8,507 bases of DNA from Candidatus Zhuqueibacterota bacterium (GCA_003645915.1 QNDG01000029.1:1-8507); one strand, 5' to 3'. Shown: positions 1 to 7,614, counted from the stretch's first letter. Numbers and translations: made by a program. The notes: a model not told the origin generated them from the sequence alone.

Positions 1-1630
1 ATCAATTTCCGTAAAAGACACTTCCGTACAGTTGATAATGTGGGCTTTTGAGATAATTACAAATACTGGTGATGTGCGCAAGACATACTATGATTATAGT
101 TTTATAAAGTATGGAGATGCTGTATTGTGTGACAATACAGGAAAACCGGTACGAAATGCATTCATGAAAAGAGCACTTTCATTTACCGGTTCAGAAGGAG
201 AAGGAGAAGAGAATATTAACAAAGCGATTTTAAATATTAAAAAAGAGATCAGTCTTTATCCTGATAATACGGAAGCAAGAATTTTGTATTATGCTCTTTT
301 GTTGAAAACCGGAAAAACTAAGGAGCAGGTTGCAGAAATTATAAACAGAGATGTTGACAGGTTAAGAGAAGTTTTAACTAACAGGCGGTTTTTGAAATTT
401 TCTTTAAAAGCATACAGAATGGCAGGATTAAATAAAAAGATTGAAAGTATTGAAAAAGAACTTATCAAATCTGAACCGAAAGGTGAGATAGCAGCTGAAA
501 AAGCATTTAAAGAGATAATGAGATTGAGAGATTCGGTAAAGAGAATGTCTGAGCTGGAAAGTTTTATTGTGGATTTCCCTGATTCTCCGATACGTACTAC
601 AGCTCTGACAGCAATTGCTTCAGCAGCAATTGAAAATGATGATACTGTTAAAATGACAGAGGCAGGTGATAAACTGCTTAAGGAAAAACCGAATTATCTT
701 GTAGCACGAAGTCTCGCAGGGCTTGCCGGATCACTTGCAGAAAAAAGAGTAAATTTTTCAAAGGCATTAACATACATTAATAAAGCTGTTGAAATTTTAA
801 ATAAGGCAAAAAAAGAGATGCCGCCGGGGATTGACAAAGAAGAGTGGCAGGAGAGAATTAATGTTACTGAAGGGAGATACAAAGACATTTTAGGATGGAT
901 ATTTTATCTTAAAGGTGACAATGACAGCGCTTTGAATAATCTGTCAGAAGCAGTAAAATTAACAAGACAGCCAGGGGTCTATTTTCACTACGGAGAAGTG
1001 TTGTTAAACACAGGTAAAAAAGAAGATGCAGTTAAGTGGTTAGCAAGAGCTTCTGTATTCGGAGGTGAGGTGTCGGACAGTGCATATACTGAGCTGGTTA
1101 GACTCTGGACTTTTCTTGGCAGATCCGCAGAAGATCTTAAGCTTTATGTAAGAAAGGAAGCTGACAATTTAAAAACATCATATACAAAAAAAGTGCTCTC
1201 AAGAAGAAAAAATATAACTGCACCTGATTTCAAACTGATTACAGTTGACGGTGAATGGGAGATTGCTCTGTCTGATCAGAAAGGCTCTGTTGTGTTTTTA
1301 TGCTTCTGGGCAGCGTGGAGCAGATCGTCGGCAATTATGCTGGATGAGTTGGACAAACTTTCAAAAAAGTGGGGAGATTCAGTCCTGTTTTTAACAATTA
1401 CAACAGATAAAGACATTGAAAAAGCAATAAGTTTTATCCAGCGGAAAAAGATGTCTCTGCCGGTTCTTATCAATAATGAAACAGACAAAGCTTACAACGT
1501 TAAAGGTGTTCCTACTCTTTTTGTAATAGATAAAAAGGGGGTTATACGGTTTGTACACAGAGGTTTCAGACCGGATCTGAAAGATGTGCTTGCAATAGAA
1601 GTTAATGATCTTATTAAACATAAACAGTAA
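1..1630 (+). CDS. TPR-like protein with C-terminal redox-dead TlpA/thioredoxin domain, 5' partial
   Basis: The reading frame is open to the left edge (first full codon at 2, reading SISVKDTSVQ before the TTG at 32). No ribosome site or signal peptide precedes that TTG, so the true start lies outside the window. Residues below are numbered from the TTG. Residues 1-50 resemble the tail of a beta-sandwich domain ending GKPVRNAF, like the N-terminal domain I recall in some TlpA-like proteins. Residues 60-390 are helical, with the clearest TPR-like pair at about 283-340. The C-terminal domain (about 396-532) matches the AhpC/TSA-TlpA thioredoxin family: APDFKL, VVFLCFWAAW, then GVPTLFVIDKKG with the cis-proline at Pro494. 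The expected WCxxC is W429-S-R-S-S433, so both catalytic cysteines are serine and disulfide exchange is not expected. A binding or scaffold role in the periplasm is inferred. It heads a four-gene run with an FG-GAP protein and two Omp85 barrels. The fold call is strong; the function is unknown. Confidence 0.85.
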   Translation, partial: SISVKDTSVQLIMWAFEIITNTGDVRKTYYDYSFIKYGDAVLCDNTGKPVRNAFMKRALSFTGSEGEGEENINKAILNIKKEISLYPDNTEARILYYALLLKTGKTKEQVAEIINRDVDRLREVLTNRRFLKFSLKAYRMAGLNKKIESIEKELIKSEPKGEIAAEKAFKEIMRLRDSVKRMSELESFIVDFPDSPIRTTALTAIASAAIENDDTVKMTEAGDKLLKEKPNYLVARSLAGLAGSLAEKRVNFSKALTYINKAVEILNKAKKEMPPGIDKEEWQERINVTEGRYKDILGWIFYLKGDNDSALNNLSEAVKLTRQPGVYFHYGEVLLNTGKKEDAVKWLARASVFGGEVSDSAYTELVRLWTFLGRSAEDLKLYVRKEADNLKTSYTKKVLSRRKNITAPDFKLITVDGEWEIALSDQKGSVVFLCFWAAWSRSSAIMLDELDKLSKKWGDSVLFLTITTDKDIEKAISFIQRKKMSLPVLINNETDKAYNVKGVPTLFVIDKKGVIRFVHRGFRPDLKDVLAIEVNDLIKHKQ

Positions 1631-1647
1631 AAGCTTGAAAATATTTA

Positions 1648-3075
1648 ATGATAAGAACAATTAAAAAGACACTTGTAGTTGTATTTTTCAGCCTTATATT
1701 TTTCTCTGAAAAGGGTATTTATGCTGAATTGAGAAACGTAAGATCTTTCAGAATAAAAGGCAGAGTGTTAAAAGTTGTTTCCATAGATATTAACGGGGAT
1801 AAACTTCCGGATTTAATTTGTATGAGTTCTGTGCAGGATCATTCCGATTTAAAATATTTTAGTCTGTTTTATAATTCTGCACAGGCCGGACTGCCGTACA
1901 AGCCGGACAAAGAACTTAAAATTCAGGGCGTGTCAGATACTTTTACAGTTACAGATGTTACAGGGGATGAGGGAAAAGAAATTATCTTTCAGAAAGATAA
2001 AAGACTTAAAGTCTTGTCCTTTGGTAACGATACCTTATTTAATTTAATTGACTGTCTGGAAAATAAAGACGCTTTGTATTTGCGGGAAAATCAAATAATT
2101 AAAGTTAAAGGCAGTAAAAAAGAGTTACATGTTTATACTCCTTCAACAATCATTATTTTTCATAAAAGAAGCGGTGTTTTGACCTTTGAAGAAATTCCAT
2201 ATTTGTGGGGACGACCTCTTACTCCGATATTACTTTTATCAAGACTGCCGGTTGTATTCAGAGGAAGGATTAAAGGGAAAAACAGAATCGAATTAATGAC
2301 TGTGAAACATGATAAAATTCAGATATTTGACACTGTTCAGAATACACGTACCTGGTCTTTAGTAAAAAACGAGCCTGATACTACTCTCTTTTTTGGTGTA
2401 GATCAGGTCAGCGAGGAAGAAGTTTTATCTGAAAAAAAGAATCTGCTGTTAGAGGATATTAATTCCGACGGTTTTACGGATGTTATTCTCGTCAGAGTTG
2501 TTAAGACAGTTTCTTTTAAAGAGCGCCGGGAACTTTATGTGTATCTGAATAAATCAGGTGTTTTCAGCATAAATCCGGATAATATTTTTATTTCCGAAGG
2601 ATTATACACAGGATTTGTAACAGGAGACATAAATAATGACGGGACAAAAGATATTGTAACTTATTCAATACCTTTGGATTATATGCAGATTCCTGCATAT
2701 GTAACGGGAAACAAACTGTTAGTTCGGTTTAAAATTTATCCTTGCAAAAAGAAATCTGGATTTTCCAAAAGAGCGTTGGAAAAAGTTTCGTTTAAAATAA
2801 GTACGAATATTCTGAAAAATAAGGAGATAAAAGTTTCTATATCCGGGGATTTTAATAGAGACGGATTCAGGGATCTTATGCTTCTGCTCCCATGGGGAAA
2901 AATGAAAATATTTCTCAATAATCAGCAAGGCGGCTTTAATGAAAAAGAGTTTATAGTTGCAGCAGTACCTGCAAATTCCCGATTTATTATCAATGATTTT
3001 AATAATGACAGAGCAGAAGATATTATGTTGTGGAATAGCAAACAAATAATTTTAATGCTGCTGAACAGGCGGTAA
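1648..3075 (+). CDS. Exported FG-GAP/VCBS-type repeat protein (beta-propeller-like)
   Basis: A 475-residue protein with a clear signal peptide: basic MIRTIKK, a hydrophobic stretch, and probable cleavage after GIYA at residue 26. Six DxNxDGxxD-like calcium loops mark FG-GAP/VCBS repeats, at residues 47-55, 103-111 (degenerate), 270-278, 327-335, 401-409 and 450-458 (degenerate, Arg for the Gly). In this family such loops join blades of a beta-propeller and usually bind Ca2+. The 160 residues between the second and third motifs have no clear loop, so blades there are degenerate or belong to another fold. There is no C-terminal anchor, sorting domain or lipobox, so it is periplasmic or surface-exposed. 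The ATG lies 17 bp after the preceding stop with no good Shine-Dalgarno site, which suggests translation coupled to the upstream gene. It precedes the first Omp85 gene by 2 bp, so it could be a partner or passenger of those barrels (inference). Confidence 0.8.
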   Translation: MIRTIKKTLVVVFFSLIFFSEKGIYAELRNVRSFRIKGRVLKVVSIDINGDKLPDLICMSSVQDHSDLKYFSLFYNSAQAGLPYKPDKELKIQGVSDTFTVTDVTGDEGKEIIFQKDKRLKVLSFGNDTLFNLIDCLENKDALYLRENQIIKVKGSKKELHVYTPSTIIIFHKRSGVLTFEEIPYLWGRPLTPILLLSRLPVVFRGRIKGKNRIELMTVKHDKIQIFDTVQNTRTWSLVKNEPDTTLFFGVDQVSEEEVLSEKKNLLLEDINSDGFTDVILVRVVKTVSFKERRELYVYLNKSGVFSINPDNIFISEGLYTGFVTGDINNDGTKDIVTYSIPLDYMQIPAYVTGNKLLVRFKIYPCKKKSGFSKRALEKVSFKISTNILKNKEIKVSISGDFNRDGFRDLMLLLPWGKMKIFLNNQQGGFNEKEFIVAAVPANSRFIINDFNNDRAEDIMLWNSKQIILMLLNRR

Positions 3076-3077
3076 AT

Positions 3078-4316
3078 ATGAAAAAAATTATTGCAATAGC
3101 ATCTGTTTTTATATTTTTATCAACGGCCAGTTCATTTCCGGAAGATTTGTACCTAAATACTGTTTATTTTTATGGAAATAACCGTACAAAAAGAACCCGG
3201 CTTTTAAAACTGCTTAATCTTAAGAGCGGGCAAAAGGTTAATCGGGAAGACATTCTCAATTTGAAAAGATTTTTAATAAGGGAACGATTGTTAAACAGAG
3301 CGGAAATTATTCTTAAAAGGAATTCTGGCTCTGCAGGATTCTCTATGTTTTTGATAGTAAAAGAGAGAGGTTTACTTTCTGTTGATCCTGTAATTGGCGA
3401 TAATGATGTTTTTGGAATTTATCTGGGATCAGGCATATCTTTTTACAATTTTGCAGGTTACGGAAATACTGTAAAATTTGTTTTTCAAAGAGGGGGTATT
3501 TCAAAGCAGTCAGTTGATTTTTATAATAAATGGTTTGGCCCGGGTCTGCTTTTTTCATACATGACAGGATATTCGGAAGTCTGGAATTTATATAGGTTCA
3601 ATGATATAGAATCACAAGGACTTATCAAACTGAGCTTATTGTCTGCATCGTCAGGGATTAACATATCGCGTAGTTTTAATGTTGCTGTTGAAGCAGGAAT
3701 AAATACAATATCGTTTGAAGATAATAACTTTATGGTTTCAGGCTCTGGTACGGATAATTTAACCTATTGGGGAATAACAGGCAGAATTGATACGCGGGAT
3801 CTGCCCTGGTATCCGTGTGAAGGAATCTTTACTAAGTTAGGATTTAAGAACTGGCTTTTTTCAGGCTCATCGTTATTCAGACAGTTGGATTTTGAGTCAA
3901 GGTTTTATTTTAGCGTTAAAAGGGATATTGTAGCTCTCAGGGTTAAGGCTTCCGCTTATTACGGAAGCGTACCTTTTTATAAACGTATTCATATGGGAGG
4001 AGGGAGAACATTAAGGGGATACAGAACAGGTTCTGTTTATGGTGACAGATCAGTGTTGTTTAATGCAGAATACAGGCACAGCATTTTTCATATGGATAAA
4101 CCGATGTCCGGAACATATACAGGATTGTTTGCCGTATTTTTTATTGATACAGGCTCTGCATGGTTTAATAAAACGGATTTATCAAAAACAGTATTCCATT
4201 CATCGGTCGGCGCAGGGGTTCATGTAATTATAGATAAACTGGTTTTAAGAGCAGAATACGGTTACAGAGGAAAGGGAATAGGGTTTTTCGGGTTAGGTAC
4301 GGGGGTAATGTTTTGA
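3078..4316 (+). CDS. Single-POTRA Omp85 (BamA/TamA-family) outer-membrane protein, first copy
   Basis: A 412-residue protein with an N-terminal signal peptide (MKKIIAIASVFIFLSTASS). One POTRA domain lies at about residues 26-96 (VYFYGNNRTKRT, then the typical long helix and a closing IVKERG strand). The rest is a beta-barrel of about 310 residues. Omp85 landmarks are visible: IDTRDLPWYPCEG at 237-249 (the DxRxxP..P..G element), GGGRTLRGYRTG at 307-318 with the conserved loop-6 Arg313-Gly314-Tyr315, NAEYRH at 329-334, and FIDTGSAWF at 355-363. It ends in GVMF, and a terminal Phe fits a BamA-recognised beta-signal. BamA normally carries five POTRAs and TamA three, so this is a minimal family member and not the housekeeping BamA. 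The start is supported by AGGCGG at 3067-3072. It overlaps the next gene by 4 bp. A role in insertion or translocation of an envelope protein is inferred. Confidence 0.85.
   Translation: MKKIIAIASVFIFLSTASSFPEDLYLNTVYFYGNNRTKRTRLLKLLNLKSGQKVNREDILNLKRFLIRERLLNRAEIILKRNSGSAGFSMFLIVKERGLLSVDPVIGDNDVFGIYLGSGISFYNFAGYGNTVKFVFQRGGISKQSVDFYNKWFGPGLLFSYMTGYSEVWNLYRFNDIESQGLIKLSLLSASSGINISRSFNVAVEAGINTISFEDNNFMVSGSGTDNLTYWGITGRIDTRDLPWYPCEGIFTKLGFKNWLFSGSSLFRQLDFESRFYFSVKRDIVALRVKASAYYGSVPFYKRIHMGGGRTLRGYRTGSVYGDRSVLFNAEYRHSIFHMDKPMSGTYTGLFAVFFIDTGSAWFNKTDLSKTVFHSSVGAGVHVIIDKLVLRAEYGYRGKGIGFFGLGTGVMF
4301..4305 (+). promoter_or_regulatory. Ribosome binding site for the second Omp85 gene
   Basis: A run of five G residues lies 7 nt before the TTG start at 4313, inside the last codons of the upstream gene. 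It decides the TTG start: the next residues give a perfect signal peptide and no in-frame ATG competes. The TTGA overlap of stop and start implies translational coupling. Confidence 0.5.
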
Positions 4317-5602
4317 TTAAGAAAACAAGGGCAGGGTATTTTCTTACATTAATAATTATTTTAACGATTAAAATTTTGTACGCACAGACTGTAGTGGATT
4401 CAACACTGGCAGGCAGGATCATATCAAAAATAAAGATTACAGGCAACAACAGGACAAAAAAGTCTGTTATATTGAGAGAGATGAAGTTAAAAGAGGGTAG
4501 TTTGCTTGATCCGGAGCAGCTTGAAAAGGACAGAAAAAGAATTGAAAGTCTGATGGTTTTTAACAGGGTCTTAATTAAAGGTGAGCCTGACAGCAGTTCG
4601 GTTCTTTTGGAAATAAATGTTACGGAACAGCTTTACTTTATTCCGTTTCCTGTGTTGTTTATTAATGACAGGGACTGGTCAAAGGTCTCGTACGGTGCAG
4701 GATTTATTCATACTAATTTTTCAGGAATGACAGATAAGCTCGGAATGATTTTCTGGCTCGGTTATGATCCATCAATACACTTTGTTTATTACAATCCGTG
4801 GATGGGCAAAAAGTACAATCTTTTAGCCGAAATAGAATTTTTTTATGCAAAGATCAGAAATAAACACTATACGGAGAACAAAGTTTACGAGTTCCAGAAG
4901 GGATTTGAATGGAGTCTTGGTAAGAGATGGGGGCATCACCTGTATGGTGAGATAAGTGTGGGGTATAAATCTCTTAAAATGGATACGCCTGACGGGAACG
5001 GGGAAAATGACAGGCTTCCGGGGCTGGGTTTTTCTGTAATGTGTGATAAGAGAGACCTTGTGGAATTCCCCTTATCCGGCTATTTGTTAAGAATGATTGT
5101 GAAAACAGCAGGTCTGCCCGGAGCAGAGACATTTTACCAGCAGGTAGGAAGTGAAGTGCGGGCATATATACCTGTTACAGAGAGAAGCTCCTTTGCTTTT
5201 CGTTTTAAAAGTGCTGCTTCTGTGAATAATCTGCCGGTTTATGACAGATATTATATTGGATATTCGGAACGAATCAGGGGGCATTACAATGAAATTTATG
5301 AAGGAGATTCATTTCTGATAGGCGGTATTGGTTTTCGTTTTCCGATTCTCGGAATCAGATATTTCAGTATTTCCAATATACCTCAGTTGAAAAATATGAA
5401 GTTCGGCTTGTACGGATCGCTATTTATTGATTCAGGAGCAGTCTGGTTTAAACGCGCAGGGTTAAAACGTAAAGATATTATTTCCGGAGCCGGTATAGGC
5501 CTGGATTTTATACTGCCGTATATTCATGTAATACGGTTGGATTTTGCTGTTGATGAAGAGGGAAAGTCTCAGTTTATTGCAGGATTTGGTGTGGATATCT
5601 GA
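4313..5602 (+). CDS. Single-POTRA Omp85 (BamA/TamA-family) outer-membrane protein, second diverged copy
   Basis: A 429-residue protein starting at a TTG that overlaps the previous stop (TTGA). The signal peptide is residues 1-24 (basic MIKKTR, hydrophobic core, cleavage after ILYA before Gln). One POTRA lies at about 36-106 and opens with IKITGNNRTKKS, sharing GNNRTK with its neighbour, so the two genes are probably ancient tandem duplicates. The barrel follows, with the Omp85 element CDKRDLVEFPLSG at 244-256, ERIRGHYNE at 319-327 in the loop-6 position, and FIDSGAVWF at 371-379. Two departures from the family stand out. The loop-6 Arg-Gly-Tyr/Phe motif reads Arg322-Gly323-His324, and the protein ends in GVDI without the usual terminal aromatic. 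Both barrels are presumably made together. Whether they pair, act in sequence or serve different clients cannot be told from the sequence. Confidence 0.85.
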   Translation: MIKKTRAGYFLTLIIILTIKILYAQTVVDSTLAGRIISKIKITGNNRTKKSVILREMKLKEGSLLDPEQLEKDRKRIESLMVFNRVLIKGEPDSSSVLLEINVTEQLYFIPFPVLFINDRDWSKVSYGAGFIHTNFSGMTDKLGMIFWLGYDPSIHFVYYNPWMGKKYNLLAEIEFFYAKIRNKHYTENKVYEFQKGFEWSLGKRWGHHLYGEISVGYKSLKMDTPDGNGENDRLPGLGFSVMCDKRDLVEFPLSGYLLRMIVKTAGLPGAETFYQQVGSEVRAYIPVTERSSFAFRFKSAASVNNLPVYDRYYIGYSERIRGHYNEIYEGDSFLIGGIGFRFPILGIRYFSISNIPQLKNMKFGLYGSLFIDSGAVWFKRAGLKRKDIISGAGIGLDFILPYIHVIRLDFAVDEEGKSQFIAGFGVDI

Positions 5603-5633
5603 TCTTAAGAAATCGATTTAAAAATATGGAATC

Positions 5634-5650
5634 AAACAGAAACTGTTTTT
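5634..5650 (+). terminator. Weak hairpin with T-run after the Omp85 operon
   Basis: AAACAG and CTGTTT flank an AAA loop, and further T residues follow. It sits about 30 nt after the stop of the second Omp85 gene. The 6-bp AT-rich stem is weak for an intrinsic terminator, so the operon end here is only suggested. Confidence 0.25.
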
Positions 5651-5709
5651 GGAATTTCCGGAAAAATCTGATTTATTATCTCTTAGTCATGTGCAGCCAT
5701 AAAAAGAGC

Positions 5710-5715
5710 AGGAGG
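5710..5715 (+). promoter_or_regulatory. Ribosome binding site for rsmE
   Basis: A perfect AGGAGG lies 5 nt before the TTG at 5721. It fixes the non-ATG start of rsmE, which also agrees with the usual short N-terminus of the family. Confidence 0.8.
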
Positions 5716-5720
5716 ATTTT

Positions 5721-6455
5721 TTGCACAAGAGAAGTTTTTATGTAAGTCCTGATAATACAGACGGCAAATCGGTTTTATTAAAGGGAAAAGAGGCTCATCA
5801 TCTCGCATCTGTTGTAAGATCAAAACCGGGAGATGTTGTTTTTGCAGTGGACGGCTGTGGAACCTGTTATTCTGTAGAACTTACAGAGATAAATACAAAA
5901 AGTGTAAAAGGCAGAGTTTTAAAGGTTTTAAGAGGATTCGGAGAGCCTGTAACAGAAGTTACTCTTGCAGCAGGTATTGTAAAAGGCAGCAGATTTGACT
6001 GGATTGTTGAGAAAGCCACAGAACTGGGAGTTAAGAGAATTATCCCCTTTACCTCTGAAAACAGTGTGGTATCCGGCAGCAATAACAAGCTTACAAGATG
6101 GCGCAGGATTGCAATGTCTGCAATGAAGCAGAGTTTAAGATCTGCTGTACCGGAAGTTACAGAAGTTGTTCCTTTAACCAGGGTGTTAACAGGCAGGACA
6201 GGTTCTGTACGGATTATTGCGGTAAATTCCCCTGTCAGTGTTGATTTTAATCAGCTAAGAGCCAGACAGACTTCAGCAAGACAAAAAGTTATTGTTGTTG
6301 TTGGCCCGGAAGGCGGTTTTACGCAGCAGGAAGTGGATGAAGCTGTTGATCAGAGTTTTATACCTGTGACTCTTGGGCAGAGGCGTCTGAGAACAGAAAC
6401 AGCAGCAGTAACTGTTCTTTCCATTATTTTTAATATGTTCGGAGAAATGAGATAA
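5721..6455 (+). CDS. rsmE: 16S rRNA (uracil(1498)-N3)-methyltransferase RsmE
   Basis: RsmE uses S-adenosylmethionine to methylate N3 of U1498 in helix 44 of 16S rRNA, in the decoding region of the 30S subunit in the cytoplasm. The 244-residue length is normal for the family. The N-terminal PUA-like domain shows AHHLASVVRSKPGD at 25-38. The SPOUT (trefoil-knot) methyltransferase domain follows, with FDWIVEKATELGVKRIIPF at 92-110, AMKQSLRSAVPEV at 134-146, the SAM-binding VVVGPEGGF at 192-200, and LGQRRLRTETAAV at 218-230. In this last motif the usual LGxRILRTETA is intact apart from Arg for Ile. The gene starts with TTG behind a perfect AGGAGG. It lies 118 bp after the Omp85 pair and is unlikely to be functionally linked to it. 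In many genomes rsmE follows prmA, which is not present here. Confidence 0.96.
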   Translation: MHKRSFYVSPDNTDGKSVLLKGKEAHHLASVVRSKPGDVVFAVDGCGTCYSVELTEINTKSVKGRVLKVLRGFGEPVTEVTLAAGIVKGSRFDWIVEKATELGVKRIIPFTSENSVVSGSNNKLTRWRRIAMSAMKQSLRSAVPEVTEVVPLTRVLTGRTGSVRIIAVNSPVSVDFNQLRARQTSARQKVIVVVGPEGGFTQQEVDEAVDQSFIPVTLGQRRLRTETAAVTVLSIIFNMFGEMR

Positions 6456-6462
6456 AAAAAGC

Positions 6463-6507
6463 TTGCTTTTACATATAAAAAAATGTTATATTCTGCTCGT
6501 TTATAAT
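6463..6507 (+). promoter_or_regulatory. Candidate promoter(s) for the YitT-family gene
   Basis: Two overlapping possibilities are visible in the 147-bp gap after rsmE. One has TTGCTT at 6463-6468 and TATATT at 6487-6492 with an 18-bp spacer. The other is a perfect TATAAT at 6502-6507 that lacks a recognisable -35. Either would give a leader of about 90-105 nt containing the palindrome at 6547-6569. Confidence 0.35.
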
Positions 6508-6546
6508 TTATGCAGATTATGAATTGATAAGTATATTTTTAGTAAG

Positions 6547-6569
6547 ATGCAAACTGTTAAAGTTTGCAT
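6547..6569. promoter_or_regulatory. Perfect palindrome in the leader of the YitT gene
   Basis: ATGCAAACT (6547-6555) and AGTTTGCAT (6561-6569) are exact reverse complements around a GTTAA spacer. No T-run follows on either strand, so it is not an intrinsic terminator. It could be an operator for a dimeric repressor or an RNA hairpin in the 5' leader, ending 22 nt before the ribosome site. Confidence 0.5.
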
Positions 6570-6591
6570 AAATTTTATCCGAAAGGATTAT

Positions 6592-6597
6592 GGAGAG
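6592..6597 (+). promoter_or_regulatory. Ribosome binding site for the YitT gene
   Basis: GGAGAG lies 5 nt before the ATG at 6603. It favours that ATG over the in-frame TTG at 6564, which falls inside the leader palindrome and has no comparable site. Confidence 0.65.
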
Positions 6598-6602
6598 ACA
6601 AT

Positions 6603-7562
6603 ATGAACAGAGAAAATTTTAAGAGTGAAATTAAACTGGCATTTTCAAGACAGGCTGTTGTTGATTACATGTTTATTGCTCTGGGCGCATTTATAATGGC
6701 CCTGGGCATAGGGGTTTTTCTTGTAGATGCAAAGGTTGTCCCAGGTGGAGTAAGCGGTCTGTCAATGGCTGTTCATTACCTGTCAGGCAATAAAATACCG
6801 GTTGGTCTTATGATGTGGGTTATGAATATCCCTCTTTACATCTGGGGAGTAAAAGAGCTTGGCAAACAGTTCGGAATAAGAACAGTTGTGGGTTTTACAC
6901 TGAATTCGTTTTTTATAGATTTCTTGCGGGGAAGAGTTCCGGGGTTCCATTTTTTACAGCTGCATAATAATCCGTCAATAATTCAGCTTCGTGATAATGA
7001 TTTTCTGCTTTTGATTCTTACAGGCGCAGTGTTAACCGGACTTGGTCTGGGAATAATATTTAAATTCAGGGGAACAACAGCAGGTTCTGATGTTGTTGCA
7101 GCAGTTGCAAGAAAAAGATGGGGAATCAAACCCGGGGTTACATTTATGACTGTGGATTTTGTTGTAATCTTAATTGCAGGAATTATAATACACATGAAAC
7201 ACTTATCAACAACCAGACCTGCTTTGACATTAACACTTTATGCGATTGTACTGCTGTTTGTATCATCAAGAATAGTGGATGTTATTATTGACGGGTTTGA
7301 TTATGCAAGATCTGCATTTATTATTTCCAATAAGAATAATGAGATAGCTGAAGTAATTACAAAGGATCTCAGCAGGGGGGCAACAGCATTTGAAGCAAGA
7401 GGTCTGTACAAGAATCAGCGCAGAGAAGTGCTGTACACAGTGCTTACGAGAAAAGAAATTACAGAGCTGACAAGAATAGTAAAGGATATTGACCCCAAGG
7501 CTTTTGTTATTGTAAATAATGTTCATGAAGTTTTAGGCGAGGGCTTCAGACCCAGAATATAG
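6603..7562 (+). CDS. YitT-family membrane protein (YitT membrane repeats plus DUF2179)
   Basis: A 319-residue integral membrane protein. About six hydrophobic segments are visible (near 21-43, 66-83, 91-106, 133-154, 180-197 and 205-223). The two-repeat YitT architecture carries PGGVSG at 47-52 in the first half and RGTTAGSDVVA at 156-166 in the second, as is typical for the family. A soluble DUF2179 domain follows at about 228-315, with AFIIS at 238-242, LSRGATAFEARGLY at 256-269, IDPKAFVIV at 296-304, and VLGEGF at 310-315. The transport substrate of YitT proteins is not established; several are annotated only as membrane proteins. The ATG at 6603 was chosen over an in-frame TTG 39 bp upstream because GGAGAG lies at the right distance. 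Its own candidate promoter and leader palindrome, and the strong terminator 52 bp after the stop, suggest a single-gene unit. Confidence 0.93.
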   Translation: MNRENFKSEIKLAFSRQAVVDYMFIALGAFIMALGIGVFLVDAKVVPGGVSGLSMAVHYLSGNKIPVGLMMWVMNIPLYIWGVKELGKQFGIRTVVGFTLNSFFIDFLRGRVPGFHFLQLHNNPSIIQLRDNDFLLLILTGAVLTGLGLGIIFKFRGTTAGSDVVAAVARKRWGIKPGVTFMTVDFVVILIAGIIIHMKHLSTTRPALTLTLYAIVLLFVSSRIVDVIIDGFDYARSAFIISNKNNEIAEVITKDLSRGATAFEARGLYKNQRREVLYTVLTRKEITELTRIVKDIDPKAFVIVNNVHEVLGEGFRPRI

Positions 7563-7614
7563 TTATGCTAAATCCGGTGGTAACAGCCGGTGCTGTAAAA
7601 TTTTTCGATTATTC

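Noticed and set aside
32..34. TTG at 32 as the true start of the first gene
   Set aside because: The frame is open upstream to the window edge, there is no ribosome site, and the encoded N-terminus is mid-domain without a signal peptide.
2719..3045. Minus-strand reading frame inside the FG-GAP gene, and similar ones elsewhere
   Set aside because: It has no ribosome site and no family resemblance, and it lies antisense to a well-supported gene.
6456..6470. Terminator directly after rsmE (AAAAG-CTTG-CTTTT)
   Set aside because: The stem is only about five AT-rich base pairs with a 4-nt loop and only a short T-run; too weak to call.
6547..6569. PurR-type operator (GCAAAC/GTTTGC half-sites)
   Set aside because: The half-sites match the purine box, but they are separated by seven bases, whereas in the PurR site they are contiguous. 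No purine gene is nearby.
6564..6602. Upstream TTG start for the YitT gene, adding 13 residues
   Set aside because: It lies inside the leader palindrome without a ribosome site, while the ATG at 6603 has GGAGAG at the right distance.
7583..7596. Small hairpin ACAGC-CGGT-GCTGT before the main terminator
   Set aside because: It has a five-bp stem followed by AAAA before the T-run. The strong terminator 20 bp downstream explains the region better.
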